The translations under genes and the position numbers were made by a program. Shown here piece by piece: positions 23,245 to 29,985 of a stretch of 43,706 bases of DNA; position 1 is the stretch's first letter, and each line of letters starts with the position of its first letter. The notes below the pieces were generated by a model, which worked only from the letters and a program-made list of their open reading frames with translations, did no database searches and had not been told where the DNA came from. The stretch is taken from the NCBI RefSeq assembly GCF_000382705.1, contig NZ_ARQE01000017.1, positions 1-43,706 of the forward strand, read 5' to 3'. Origin of the DNA: Aureimonas ureilytica DSM 18598 = NBRC 106430 (GTDB lineage: Bacteria; Pseudomonadota; Alphaproteobacteria; Rhizobiales; Rhizobiaceae).

Positions 23245-23630
23245 TCCGTCACCCCCGCCGTTCGCCCAAAGCGCAGCCCGAATGTCCTGACGCCCTCCAC
23301 CGAGGGGTCACCCAAATGCGCACGTGGCCGGAACTCGACCTCGATCGCGAACTTCGCCACGCCCTGCCGGAGCTCGTCCACGGTGCCGCCTGGCGTGATC
23401 CGGCGCACCCGGAAGCGCGGCTCCCAAAGGTCGATCGCCGCCGCCATGAGCAGCATCAAGGCCGAGAACAGCCGCGCATTGAGATGGCGGCCGAGCAGCT
23501 CCACGAGGCCGGCCCCCAACTCGCGCAGGAGCACATGCGAGCCGATGCGCGAGAAGAACAGGATCTCCACCGACTGCAGCGCGCTCTGGTAGTTCGAGAG
23601 CGGGGCGCCCGTGCTTCGGTCGAAGTCCAT
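23241..23630 (-). CDS. W: Baseplate wedge protein W (GPW/gp25 family)
   Basis: This 129-residue protein of the gp25-like lysozyme-fold family is a core wedge component next to the sheath start. It shows the family signature region EILFFSRIGSHVLLRELGAGLVELLG, then DLWEPRFRVRRITPG and a C-terminal strand KFAIEVEFRPRAHLGD. It overlaps J by ATGA and follows V by 11 bp. Confidence 0.92.
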   Translation of the reverse strand: MDFDRSTGAPLSNYQSALQSVEILFFSRIGSHVLLRELGAGLVELLGRHLNARLFSALMLLMAAAIDLWEPRFRVRRITPGGTVDELRQGVAKFAIEVEFRPRAHLGDPSVEGVRTFGLRFGRTAGVTE

Positions 23631-23641
23631 GGGAGCCGCTC

Positions 23642-24166
23642 CTACTCTGGCGGGTTGGTCTGCGATCCGCCGCGCTGGACGCCCGTGTGAATATGGCTGG
23701 AGCCGATATTGCGGCCGTCATGAGTGACGCGGCCGCCGGTGACGGTGAGGCCGTCGCCGGAGATCCGCACTCTCGTGCCGCCCGCCGTGACCACCAGCGC
23801 GCCATCGGCGACGGACAGGCGCACGCCGGCATCCTCGAAGACGTTGGCGTTCATGTCGGCATTCGGGCTGGCGTGCTCGCCGCCGTAACCGCCGCGCAGA
23901 AGGAAGCCCTGGCGCATGTCGCCGTTCGGGCTGATCTGGCCGACGATCTGACCGACCTTCAGCGGCACGCTGGTCTTGCCGGTCTCGGGATGCGGCAGCC
24001 AGGGCGAGAGCCAGTCGCCGCCCTCGCCGTCCTGGCCGAGCTTCAGACGATAGCCCTTCTCGGGATCGACCTTCGCGACCGTGCCGACCCGCAGGAGGTT
24101 GGCGACGGTGGAGCGCGTTTCCTCGACCAGCTGCCGAAGCTCGGCGATCTTCCGATAGACCGACAT
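23642..24166 (-). CDS. V: Baseplate spike protein V (P2 gpV-like)
   Basis: The protein has 174 residues from ATG 24166, overlapping the upstream stop as TGATG. The N-terminal OB-fold region reads LLRVGTVAKVDPEKGYRLKLGQDGEGGDWLSPWLPHPETG, followed by VGQIVGQISPNGDMRQGFLLRG. The C-terminal beta-helix part (LSVADGALVVTAGGTRVRISGDGLTVTGGRVTHDG) ends in IGSSHIHTGVQRGGSQTNPPE, with the HxH segment that holds an iron at the tip of such spikes. It punctures the outer membrane on contraction. Confidence 0.93.
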   Translation of the reverse strand: MSVYRKIAELRQLVEETRSTVANLLRVGTVAKVDPEKGYRLKLGQDGEGGDWLSPWLPHPETGKTSVPLKVGQIVGQISPNGDMRQGFLLRGGYGGEHASPNADMNANVFEDAGVRLSVADGALVVTAGGTRVRISGDGLTVTGGRVTHDGRNIGSSHIHTGVQRGGSQTNPPE

Positions 24167-24975
24167 CAGGGCACCTCGCGCGAGCCGTTGCCGTCGATGG
24201 AAACGCCGCTGCCGACAAAGGCCGGCGTCAGGCGCTCGGCATCCGCCGCCAACGGGCCGAGCCCAAGCGCCGCCAGTTCGCGCCGTGTGAGACCGTGGCG
24301 GGCCTGGCCCTGTTTCCAGTCCGGCATGGCGTCGCCGACGAGGCCGCGCATGGCCAAACTCTGCGTGCGATAGGTTTCGTCGCCGCTCGCCTCCATCGCC
24401 TCGAGGACGCGGGCGATCGGCGCGGCCGGATCGAGCGGCGTTCCGCGAACCGGATCGGGCAACAGGGATACCGTGATGCGGGTTTGATGTCCGGCCAGCT
24501 TCTGACCGTTCTCCGCCGTGCGCCGGCTGCCGACCTCGACCCGGTCCACCCCAACGAAGAGCGAGCGGAAAATGTCCGCCCATTCACTGTCGGGATCGGA
24601 AAGCGCGTCGAGGACCTGCCGCTGAACCAGATCGAGAAAGAACTCGAAGCTGCGATCGCTGGCCGGGATCGACACGCCGACGATCGTGGTCTGGCCGGTC
24701 GCGCGATCGAGCTCGGTCATCGCCATGGAGATGCCGATCTCGATCACGAGAACGCAGGCCCCGTTCGTCGCAAGATCGCGGCCCATGACGTCCACGGCGA
24801 CGCCCTCGTCCGTATAGACGGACACAAAGGGCGCATCCTCGCCGGTCCGCAACCGCCCGTCCGCCAGGATATCGAGCGCGCCGTTCGGACTGTCGAGCAC
24901 GTTGTCGCCGACCAGCGTGCGGCCCCGAAGGGCCTCGACGGCGGCAATGCGAAGGGCGATCCGGGCAAGGCTCAT
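24166..24975 (-). CDS. Phage protein between head-tail and baseplate modules, unknown
   Basis: The protein has 269 residues from ATG 24975 (MSLARIALRIAAVEALRGRT), which overlaps the upstream stop. It contains FVSVYTDEGVAVDVMGRDLATNGACVLVIEIGISMAMTEL and a helical ESDSEW-type region around DLVQRQVLDALSDPDSEWADIFRSLFVGVDRVEVGSRR. In position it corresponds to the tail-completion or head-tail connector genes of other phages. No family was recognised. It is coupled to both neighbours by overlaps, so it is very likely a structural or assembly protein. Confidence 0.65.
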   Translation of the reverse strand: MSLARIALRIAAVEALRGRTLVGDNVLDSPNGALDILADGRLRTGEDAPFVSVYTDEGVAVDVMGRDLATNGACVLVIEIGISMAMTELDRATGQTTIVGVSIPASDRSFEFFLDLVQRQVLDALSDPDSEWADIFRSLFVGVDRVEVGSRRTAENGQKLAGHQTRITVSLLPDPVRGTPLDPAAPIARVLEAMEASGDETYRTQSLAMRGLVGDAMPDWKQGQARHGLTRRELAALGLGPLAADAERLTPAFVGSGVSIDGNGSREVP

Positions 24976-25355
24976 AGTTCCCCCAAAGCCAAAACGAGGC
25001 GCGTGTCGCCCCGATCGTCGATCCGCAGCACCTGGAACCAGGGCTGCCCCGGCCGATCGAGCGCGCAAACCCGGTCGTCCTCACGAACCACCAGATCGGG
25101 ATAAGCGGCGCGATCGACATGAAGCTCGGCTTTGCCGGCCGCGATGCGCGTGCTCCAGTCCTGCGCGAGACCGCCGGACAGGTTCCGCTCGTCGCCCCCG
25201 CCGACTCGAAGAACGGCGCGGATGTCGCGTGCGTGGCGCTCGGCATCGAGCACCCCGCGCCGAAGAAAGGAAAACCGAACCGGCTCGGCAAAGGTCCGGT
25301 CGACGGCGGCGACGATGCGGGACCGCAGGTCGCCGCCCGATCCCATGACCGGCAT
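24972..25355 (-). CDS. Head-tail connector-type protein (lambda FII position)
   Basis: This 127-residue protein includes RIVAAVDRTFAEPVRFSFLRRGVLDAERHARDIRAVLRVGGGDERNLSGGLAQDWSTRIAAGKAEL and a C-terminal beta part, VREDDRVCALDRPGQPWFQVLRIDDRGDTRLVLAL. The two-part layout and its place after the capsid and a HeH-type gene match the FII-like tail attachment proteins of lambda-type heads. The exact family is uncertain. It overlaps the following gene by four bases. Confidence 0.6.
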   Translation of the reverse strand: MPVMGSGGDLRSRIVAAVDRTFAEPVRFSFLRRGVLDAERHARDIRAVLRVGGGDERNLSGGLAQDWSTRIAAGKAELHVDRAAYPDLVVREDDRVCALDRPGQPWFQVLRIDDRGDTRLVLALGEL

Positions 25356-25358
25356 GGG

Positions 25359-25574
25359 TCAGCTTGACGCGGTGAGAGCCGCCGCGATCTCGGCCTTGGT
25401 GGCGTTCGCGGGATGCTGGATGTCGCGCGCCTTCGCGAGAGCAACCAGCTCGTCGCGCGTCAGCCCGTCGAGGTCGAGGATTTCAGTCGATGCGGGCTCG
25501 GCCTCGGTCTCGGCGAACTGCCCGCCCTGTCGGAAGCGGCCCCCGTGGAAGCCAGGTTCGGTGACGATGCCCAT
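25359..25574 (-). CDS. Small HeH/SAP-like domain protein after the capsid gene
   Basis: This 71-residue protein has a flexible N-terminal half and a C-terminal helix-extended-helix motif, LDGLTRDELVALAKARDIQHPANATKAEIAAAL (residues ~34-68). The motif resembles HeH/LEM or SAP-like modules found in phage proteins of unknown or DNA-contact function. It sits 1 bp after the capsid gene and 3 bp before the connector-type gene, the usual place for a small FI-like packaging or head-completion factor. Confidence 0.65.
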   Translation of the reverse strand: MGIVTEPGFHGGRFRQGGQFAETEAEPASTEILDLDGLTRDELVALAKARDIQHPANATKAEIAAALTASS

Positions 25575-25575
25575 C

Positions 25576-26601
25576 TTACTTCGCCTTTCCGGAGATCAAG
25601 GTTTCGGGGCGCGTCGCGACCGGCAGCGGATAGCTATAGATCTCGACGCGGTCGAAGGCGTCGCGCCCCGAATTGTCCGGCAGGATCAGGCCGTAATATT
25701 CGCGGCCCCGCTGGTTCAGGAACGGCTTGAACTCGTTCGCAGGCGAGTAGCCGACCTTGAAGGCGCCGCGCAGGCCGATCGGGAAGAAGCGCGCTTCCGC
25801 CGTGTCGATCGCGATGGTCGAGCCGTCGTCCGTGCCGCGATAGTTGATGAAGACGATGTCTTCGATCTCGATCGACGAGAAGCCCTGGATGTTCTCCAGC
25901 GAGGAGGCCCGCTCCGTGCCGAGCTTGGATTCCTTGATCTGCTTGTGGTTCACGAGCAGGTCGAAGAACTCGTCGCCGACGAGCGCGCCGATCCGGGCGC
26001 CCGGCGTCCAGGCGCCCTTGGCCGCCTTGATCATCTGCCGTTTCAGGTCGCGGCACTTCTTGCGCACGTCCGTTTCCGGCTTGTCGAGTTCGAAGTTGAC
26101 GACCGCCGGGCGGGCGATGCCCCAGAAGTTGAACCAGTCGACAATCACCTTGCCGTTGGAGTCAAGAACCTTCCCCTGCACCGCCCCGAAGCGCATGTGC
26201 TCCATGGTGAGTTCGAGATCCTCGAGGATCTGGCGCGTGCGATCGGCGATCTCCGCCGCGACGTCGCGAGTCTGCACCTCGAAGGGCAGTGCCGTGACGC
26301 CGGCGAGCTGCGAGGCCCAGACCGTCGAGCCCTTGGCGAGACGCACCGTGTCGAACTTGCGAACCGTGTCGGTCTCGACGTCGAGCTCGACGGGCGGTGC
26401 TCCCATCTCCGAAGTCGGGATCAGCGACATGGTGCCGCCGCGCAGTTGAACGGCGATGGTGCGCGAGCGCGAATAGATCGGCTCAAAAATGCCGAGGCCG
26501 CCCAGCAGCGAGGGCCGGAACACGGTGCGCTCCACGATCTCCTCGTGGAATTCGATCGCGCCCCAGCCGTTCTGATTGAAGATGTCGGTGACAAGTGCCA
26601 T
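25576..26601 (-). CDS. Major capsid protein (lambda gpE family)
   Basis: This 341-residue protein has the usual size of gpE-type capsids. Conserved segments include the N-terminal GWGAIEFHEEIVERTVFRPSLLGGLGIFEP and the GTMSLIPTSEMGAPP strand. DRTRQILEDLELTMEHMRFGAVQGKVLDSNGKVIVDWFNFWG follows, then the C-terminal FKVGYSPANEFKPFLNQRGREYYGL domain. It forms the HK97-fold shell. The order protease/scaffold, decoration, capsid matches lambda C-D-E. Confidence 0.93.
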   Translation of the reverse strand: MALVTDIFNQNGWGAIEFHEEIVERTVFRPSLLGGLGIFEPIYSRSRTIAVQLRGGTMSLIPTSEMGAPPVELDVETDTVRKFDTVRLAKGSTVWASQLAGVTALPFEVQTRDVAAEIADRTRQILEDLELTMEHMRFGAVQGKVLDSNGKVIVDWFNFWGIARPAVVNFELDKPETDVRKKCRDLKRQMIKAAKGAWTPGARIGALVGDEFFDLLVNHKQIKESKLGTERASSLENIQGFSSIEIEDIVFINYRGTDDGSTIAIDTAEARFFPIGLRGAFKVGYSPANEFKPFLNQRGREYYGLILPDNSGRDAFDRVEIYSYPLPVATRPETLISGKAK

Positions 26602-26616
26602 CGGGTGCGGCCCTCC

Positions 26617-26991
26617 TTATCGGCCGACAATGCCGAGCGCGGCGAGGCTCGCCATCGCAGCGGTCTTCTGTGCATCGGTTGTGCCCGCGCCCCAGTTGAG
26701 CGCGTCGGCATGGACCTCGGCGTCGCGCGCGGTGATCGTCCGGCGCACATCCTGGGCGGTCGCATCGCAGCCTTCCCAGAGGATCGCGACGGCCTTTTCC
26801 GAGCCGTCCGCCGCCCCGGGCGCGAAGGTCGAGAGCTTGCCGCTCGCCGTGATCCGGCCGAGCACGGTGCCGGCCCGGAGCTTGCCGGCACCGCTCGCGA
26901 CGATCGCCTGTTCGCGCGAGCGATAGCCCTGCGCTTCCGACACGAGATAGTGCCCGGCCCCGGCGGTCCGGTCCTGCGTGAGAATGTCCAT
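26617..26991 (-). CDS. Head decoration protein (lambda gpD family)
   Basis: This 124-residue protein has HYLVSEAQGYRSREQAIVASGAGKLRAGTVLGRITASGKLSTF and a C-terminal AVAILWEGCDATAQDVRRTITARDAEVHADALNWG, the recognisable pattern of gpD-type trimers that clamp the expanded capsid. It lies between the protease/scaffold gene and the capsid gene. Confidence 0.92.
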   Translation of the reverse strand: MDILTQDRTAGAGHYLVSEAQGYRSREQAIVASGAGKLRAGTVLGRITASGKLSTFAPGAADGSEKAVAILWEGCDATAQDVRRTITARDAEVHADALNWGAGTTDAQKTAAMASLAALGIVGR

Positions 26992-27003
26992 GGGTCAGCT
27001 CCC

Positions 27004-27402
27004 TTAGCGGCGCTTGTTGCGGGCGTCGGCTGCCGCCGACAGGATCGCGCGGTCGCCGTTCGGCCTCGGCCCCTCACCGCCGCCGTTCAGCCCCTCGGCG
27101 TTCATCACGCGCTGCTGGAAGGCGGTGACGCCCGTCGTCGTCAAGCTGGTCGCTGCCGGGCCATCGCCCTGCACGGAGGGCGCAGCGCCTTTCGGCGCGC
27201 GGGCGAGCGCAGCCTTCACCTTCTCGACCGCGTCATCGGTCTCGTCGGCGAAGTAGGAGGCAAGGCTCTCGCGGCCCTTCGCCTCGTCGAGCGCCATGAT
27301 CTCCGACCGGCGCTGGCGGGCGGAGGCGAGCGCCGCCGCCACGGCGGATGCGATCGCAGCACTGTGGTCGGGAGCGTTGCCCCCGTTCGGGTTGTCGGCC
27401 AC
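27004..27402 (-). CDS. Nested in-frame scaffold protein candidate (lambda Nu3-like)
   Basis: Within the protease gene, a GTG at 27402-27400 is preceded by a perfect AAGGAG six bases away. Translation would give a 132-residue protein beginning VADNPNGGNAPDHSAA, exactly the helical, charged scaffold region. Lambda makes its scaffold Nu3 from an internal start in gene C in the same way. The strong ribosome site inside a coding frame is the evidence; expression is inferred. Confidence 0.6.
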   Translation of the reverse strand: MADNPNGGNAPDHSAAIASAVAAALASARQRRSEIMALDEAKGRESLASYFADETDDAVEKVKAALARAPKGAAPSVQGDGPAATSLTTTGVTAFQQRVMNAEGLNGGGEGPRPNGDRAILSAAADARNKRR

Positions 27403-28089
27403 GGGGGGCTCCTTGTTCGGTTGGGTGGTCTGGGGCTGCGCGGATGCGACCGGGGCGCCCGGGCGCCGCGAAACGGCGAGTGTCCAGTTCCGGCGCTTGG
27501 CGAGCGCCGTGAGCTTTTGCGGCGCATGGGTATAGGCGCGGTAGTCGAAGGCGGCGACGGGCTCGGCCTTGCCGGTGCCCGCCTCGTCTGCGAAGCCATC
27601 GGCCACCGCGTCTTCAGGCGCGTACCAACGCTCGGCCTTCATGATCGCCCGGCACTCGGCGGCGGTCTTGCCGCTCTTGTCGGCATAGACACGGGCATAG
27701 GCCGTCGCGAGCGCCTCAAGGCCCGCCATGGTCTTGTTGTGCTCGTCCACTGTTCCGAAGGTCCAGGACGCCGGATCGTGGATCATCAGGACCGACCCAG
27801 CTGACATGGTGACCGTGTCGCCCGCCATGACGATCAGCGACGCGGCAGAGGCCGCGATCCCCTCCACGACGAAGTTCGTCGGACCGGCGCGTCCGGCAAA
27901 CAGCGCATGGATCGCTGCCCCTTCGGTCGCGATACCGCCGCCCGAGTTCACATGCACCGTCAGCGTCGCGTCCGTATCGATCTGCGCGAGGGCGAGAAGC
28001 ACGTCGCCATAGGTGAAATAGTCGCCGTCCCAGAGGTCGCCGACATTGCCGGACAGCGTCAGCTTTCCGTCATTCAAGATTGCGGCCAT
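27004..28089 (-). CDS. Head maturation protease (ClpP/S49-type) fused to scaffold region
   Basis: This 361-residue protein has a ClpP-like domain at about residues 10-190. Its elements are the VHVNSGGGIATEGAAIHALF strand, the catalytic-type Ser81 in VEGIAASAASLIVMAG and His104 in LMIHDPASWTFG. The C-terminal ~130 residues (from PPVADNPNGG) are charged and Ala/Arg-rich with a helical core (SARQRRSEIMALDEAKGRESLASYFADETDD), like phage scaffolds. The protease cuts the portal and scaffold during prohead maturation. A second start at 27402 inside this gene could make the scaffold alone, as lambda C/Nu3 does. Confidence 0.9.
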   Translation of the reverse strand: MAAILNDGKLTLSGNVGDLWDGDYFTYGDVLLALAQIDTDATLTVHVNSGGGIATEGAAIHALFAGRAGPTNFVVEGIAASAASLIVMAGDTVTMSAGSVLMIHDPASWTFGTVDEHNKTMAGLEALATAYARVYADKSGKTAAECRAIMKAERWYAPEDAVADGFADEAGTGKAEPVAAFDYRAYTHAPQKLTALAKRRNWTLAVSRRPGAPVASAQPQTTQPNKEPPVADNPNGGNAPDHSAAIASAVAAALASARQRRSEIMALDEAKGRESLASYFADETDDAVEKVKAALARAPKGAAPSVQGDGPAATSLTTTGVTAFQQRVMNAEGLNGGGEGPRPNGDRAILSAAADARNKRR

Positions 28090-28100
28090 GTGGCCCTCCC

Positions 28101-28343
28101 TCAGTAAGGCCGGGCGCGCGCCGGCAGGGCATAGCGGGTGCGCCGCACGGTTTCCCCTCGCGCCTGTGCACAGCGCCGCAAGGCCTCGTTCAGGGCGCGC
28201 GTCACCTCGGCGAGCGAGGCGTTGGCAAAGCGCGTCATGTCAGAGCCGAAGCGCGCCTCGGTAATCATCTCGCCTGTCAGCAGGGCTTCCTCGACACGCC
28301 GAAGCTTGGCGGCCCGCGCGCACCAGTCGATTTCGTCAGCCAT
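28101..28343 (-). CDS. Head-tail joining protein (lambda gpW-like)
   Basis: The protein has 80 residues from ATG 28343, overlapping the portal stop by eight bases. The helical pattern CARAAKLRRVEEALLTGEMITEARFGSDMTRFANASLAEVTRALNEAL resembles lambda gpW, with its short helix, LLTG-type turn and a segment before ALNEAL. gpW plugs the portal after packaging. In lambda W lies before the portal gene; here it follows it. The C-terminus is basic. Confidence 0.75.
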   Translation of the reverse strand: MADEIDWCARAAKLRRVEEALLTGEMITEARFGSDMTRFANASLAEVTRALNEALRRCAQARGETVRRTRYALPARARPY

Positions 28344-29973
28344 CGTCAGTCCCTCCCGACGGTTCGCGGTTGCCGTCCGCCGCCATCCCGTTCGGCCCGG
28401 CGCCTCCGGTCGATCGACCAAAGGGCGTGGGGATTCCGAGCTCGGTGAGCAGCTTGACCTCGCGCCCGATCTGCATGGCCGTTTCTTCCCAGTCCCGCCC
28501 GAGCAGCGCGGCTTCGTCGGCGAGCGAGGACAGACCGAGTTCCAGGCGCAGACGAGAAGCCTGCGCGCTCTTGGCATCGTCGGCGCTCGGTTGCGCCGGC
28601 CCCTGCCATTCGGCCCAAACGACGCGATCCCGGTTGGCGACGAAGGCGGCGTAGCCACCGCGGAAGGGGATGCGCCCTTCGCGGATGCTTTCCTCGAGCC
28701 AGGCCTCGTAAATCGCCTGCGCGAAAGGCACGGCGATGCGCTCGCGTCGGCGCAGGACAATCGGCCAGATCGAAGCGTTGCCCATGCGGACCGACGAGTA
28801 GGTCGCGCCGCTGTGGTCGCCCGTGAAGCTCTCGACCGTGACGCCTATGCGGCGCGCCATCTCGCGCTTTAGGTCCTTCGAATAAGGCAGATATTGCGAG
28901 CCCGGCGTCGCCGCCGTGTGCATCTCGAACTCTTCGCCGGGGCCGAGATGGTTGACTTGCGAGGGGCCGGTGATCGACAGGCTTTTCTCGCGCAGGGCGC
29001 CGAGCCGCGCGTCCCACAGATCGACGAAGTCCTGCGCCAGCTCCTGCAACCCATCGAGCGAGGTCGCGTCCTCATCGTCGGCGAGCTTCCGGATCGCCTC
29101 GAAGGCCTCGTCGCTTGGCTCCGGGCTTTTAATGGTCGCCGCGAAAATGGTCTGCAGGAGCGCCGTCGCGAGCGTCGCGTCAGCCAGCTGGTCGGACTGG
29201 GCGAGAACCTTCAGGATCGGCGCCAGCACCGAGATGCCGCGCGCCGAGCCGGGATTGTCACTGCGGTCCATGACATGGATCACGTCCGACGCGCGGATGT
29301 CGCTGTCGATCTCCATGCCGCCCTGGCGACGCCTAAATCGGTAGGCCCGGACGCGGCCGCGCGCATCGTGCAGAATGCCCTGATCGAGCCCTTCGAATTC
29401 GTTCGAGCTGCGTGGCAGGCGGTGCGGCGACACGAGCGAGACCTTGGTCCCGGACCGCACGCCATAGGTCTGCCGCTCGGCACGCGTCAGGAAGTCGAGA
29501 ACGCCAAAGGCCTCGCCATAGACGAGATAATGGCGGACAACGGCGTCCAACATCTCTGCGATCGTCGCCTTGCCGGCGAGATCACATTCCGCCGGCGTCC
29601 AGGCCCAGCGCCGCCATTCCGCCTCGACGAGGCGACACCAGGCGGCACGTTGCTTGTCGGTGTAGCCGAGGCCCGTCAGGTCCGGCCGGGCATTGAGTTT
29701 CAGTTCGGTGCCGATCGTGTCGGCGACGACCTGGTCGGCCGCACCGGCCAGCCAGCCCGAATTGTGCAGGAAGTCGAGGGCGAGCGCTGCGGCCCGCCCG
29801 GCGGCTTCCCGCACATCGAGATGCTGATCCCGTGCGACGGCACGCCGACCCGCCAGGAGGCCGGCCGCGTCAGAGCGCAGGTAGCGGGAGACGGCGCTGC
29901 GAGAGCGTGGCGCAGGCGGAATGGCGTCGACAGAGCGCCCCGCCTGGACGCTAACGCGGGGCTTTTCTCGCAT
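28336..29973 (-). CDS. Portal protein (lambda gpB family)
   Basis: This 545-residue protein has DFLHNSGWLAGAADQVVADTIGTELKLNARPDLTG and AWCRLVEAEWRRWAWTPAECDLAGKATIAEMLDAVVRHYLVYGEAF. The highly typical HVMDRSDNPGSARGISVLAPILKVLAQSDQLADATL segment follows, and then GVTVESFTGDHSGATYSSVRMGNASIWPIVLRRRE. These mark the lambda-family portal that forms the DNA entry ring. It follows the terminase gene by 12 bp. Confidence 0.95.
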   Translation of the reverse strand: MREKPRVSVQAGRSVDAIPPAPRSRSAVSRYLRSDAAGLLAGRRAVARDQHLDVREAAGRAAALALDFLHNSGWLAGAADQVVADTIGTELKLNARPDLTGLGYTDKQRAAWCRLVEAEWRRWAWTPAECDLAGKATIAEMLDAVVRHYLVYGEAFGVLDFLTRAERQTYGVRSGTKVSLVSPHRLPRSSNEFEGLDQGILHDARGRVRAYRFRRRQGGMEIDSDIRASDVIHVMDRSDNPGSARGISVLAPILKVLAQSDQLADATLATALLQTIFAATIKSPEPSDEAFEAIRKLADDEDATSLDGLQELAQDFVDLWDARLGALREKSLSITGPSQVNHLGPGEEFEMHTAATPGSQYLPYSKDLKREMARRIGVTVESFTGDHSGATYSSVRMGNASIWPIVLRRRERIAVPFAQAIYEAWLEESIREGRIPFRGGYAAFVANRDRVVWAEWQGPAQPSADDAKSAQASRLRLELGLSSLADEAALLGRDWEETAMQIGREVKLLTELGIPTPFGRSTGGAGPNGMAADGNREPSGGTDDG

Positions 29974-29985
29974 CGTCTTCCTGTT

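Noticed and set aside
25132..27804. Plus-strand 890-codon open frame opposite the capsid genes
   Set aside because: It is antisense to capsid, decoration and protease genes with strong family patterns, and has no motif of its own.
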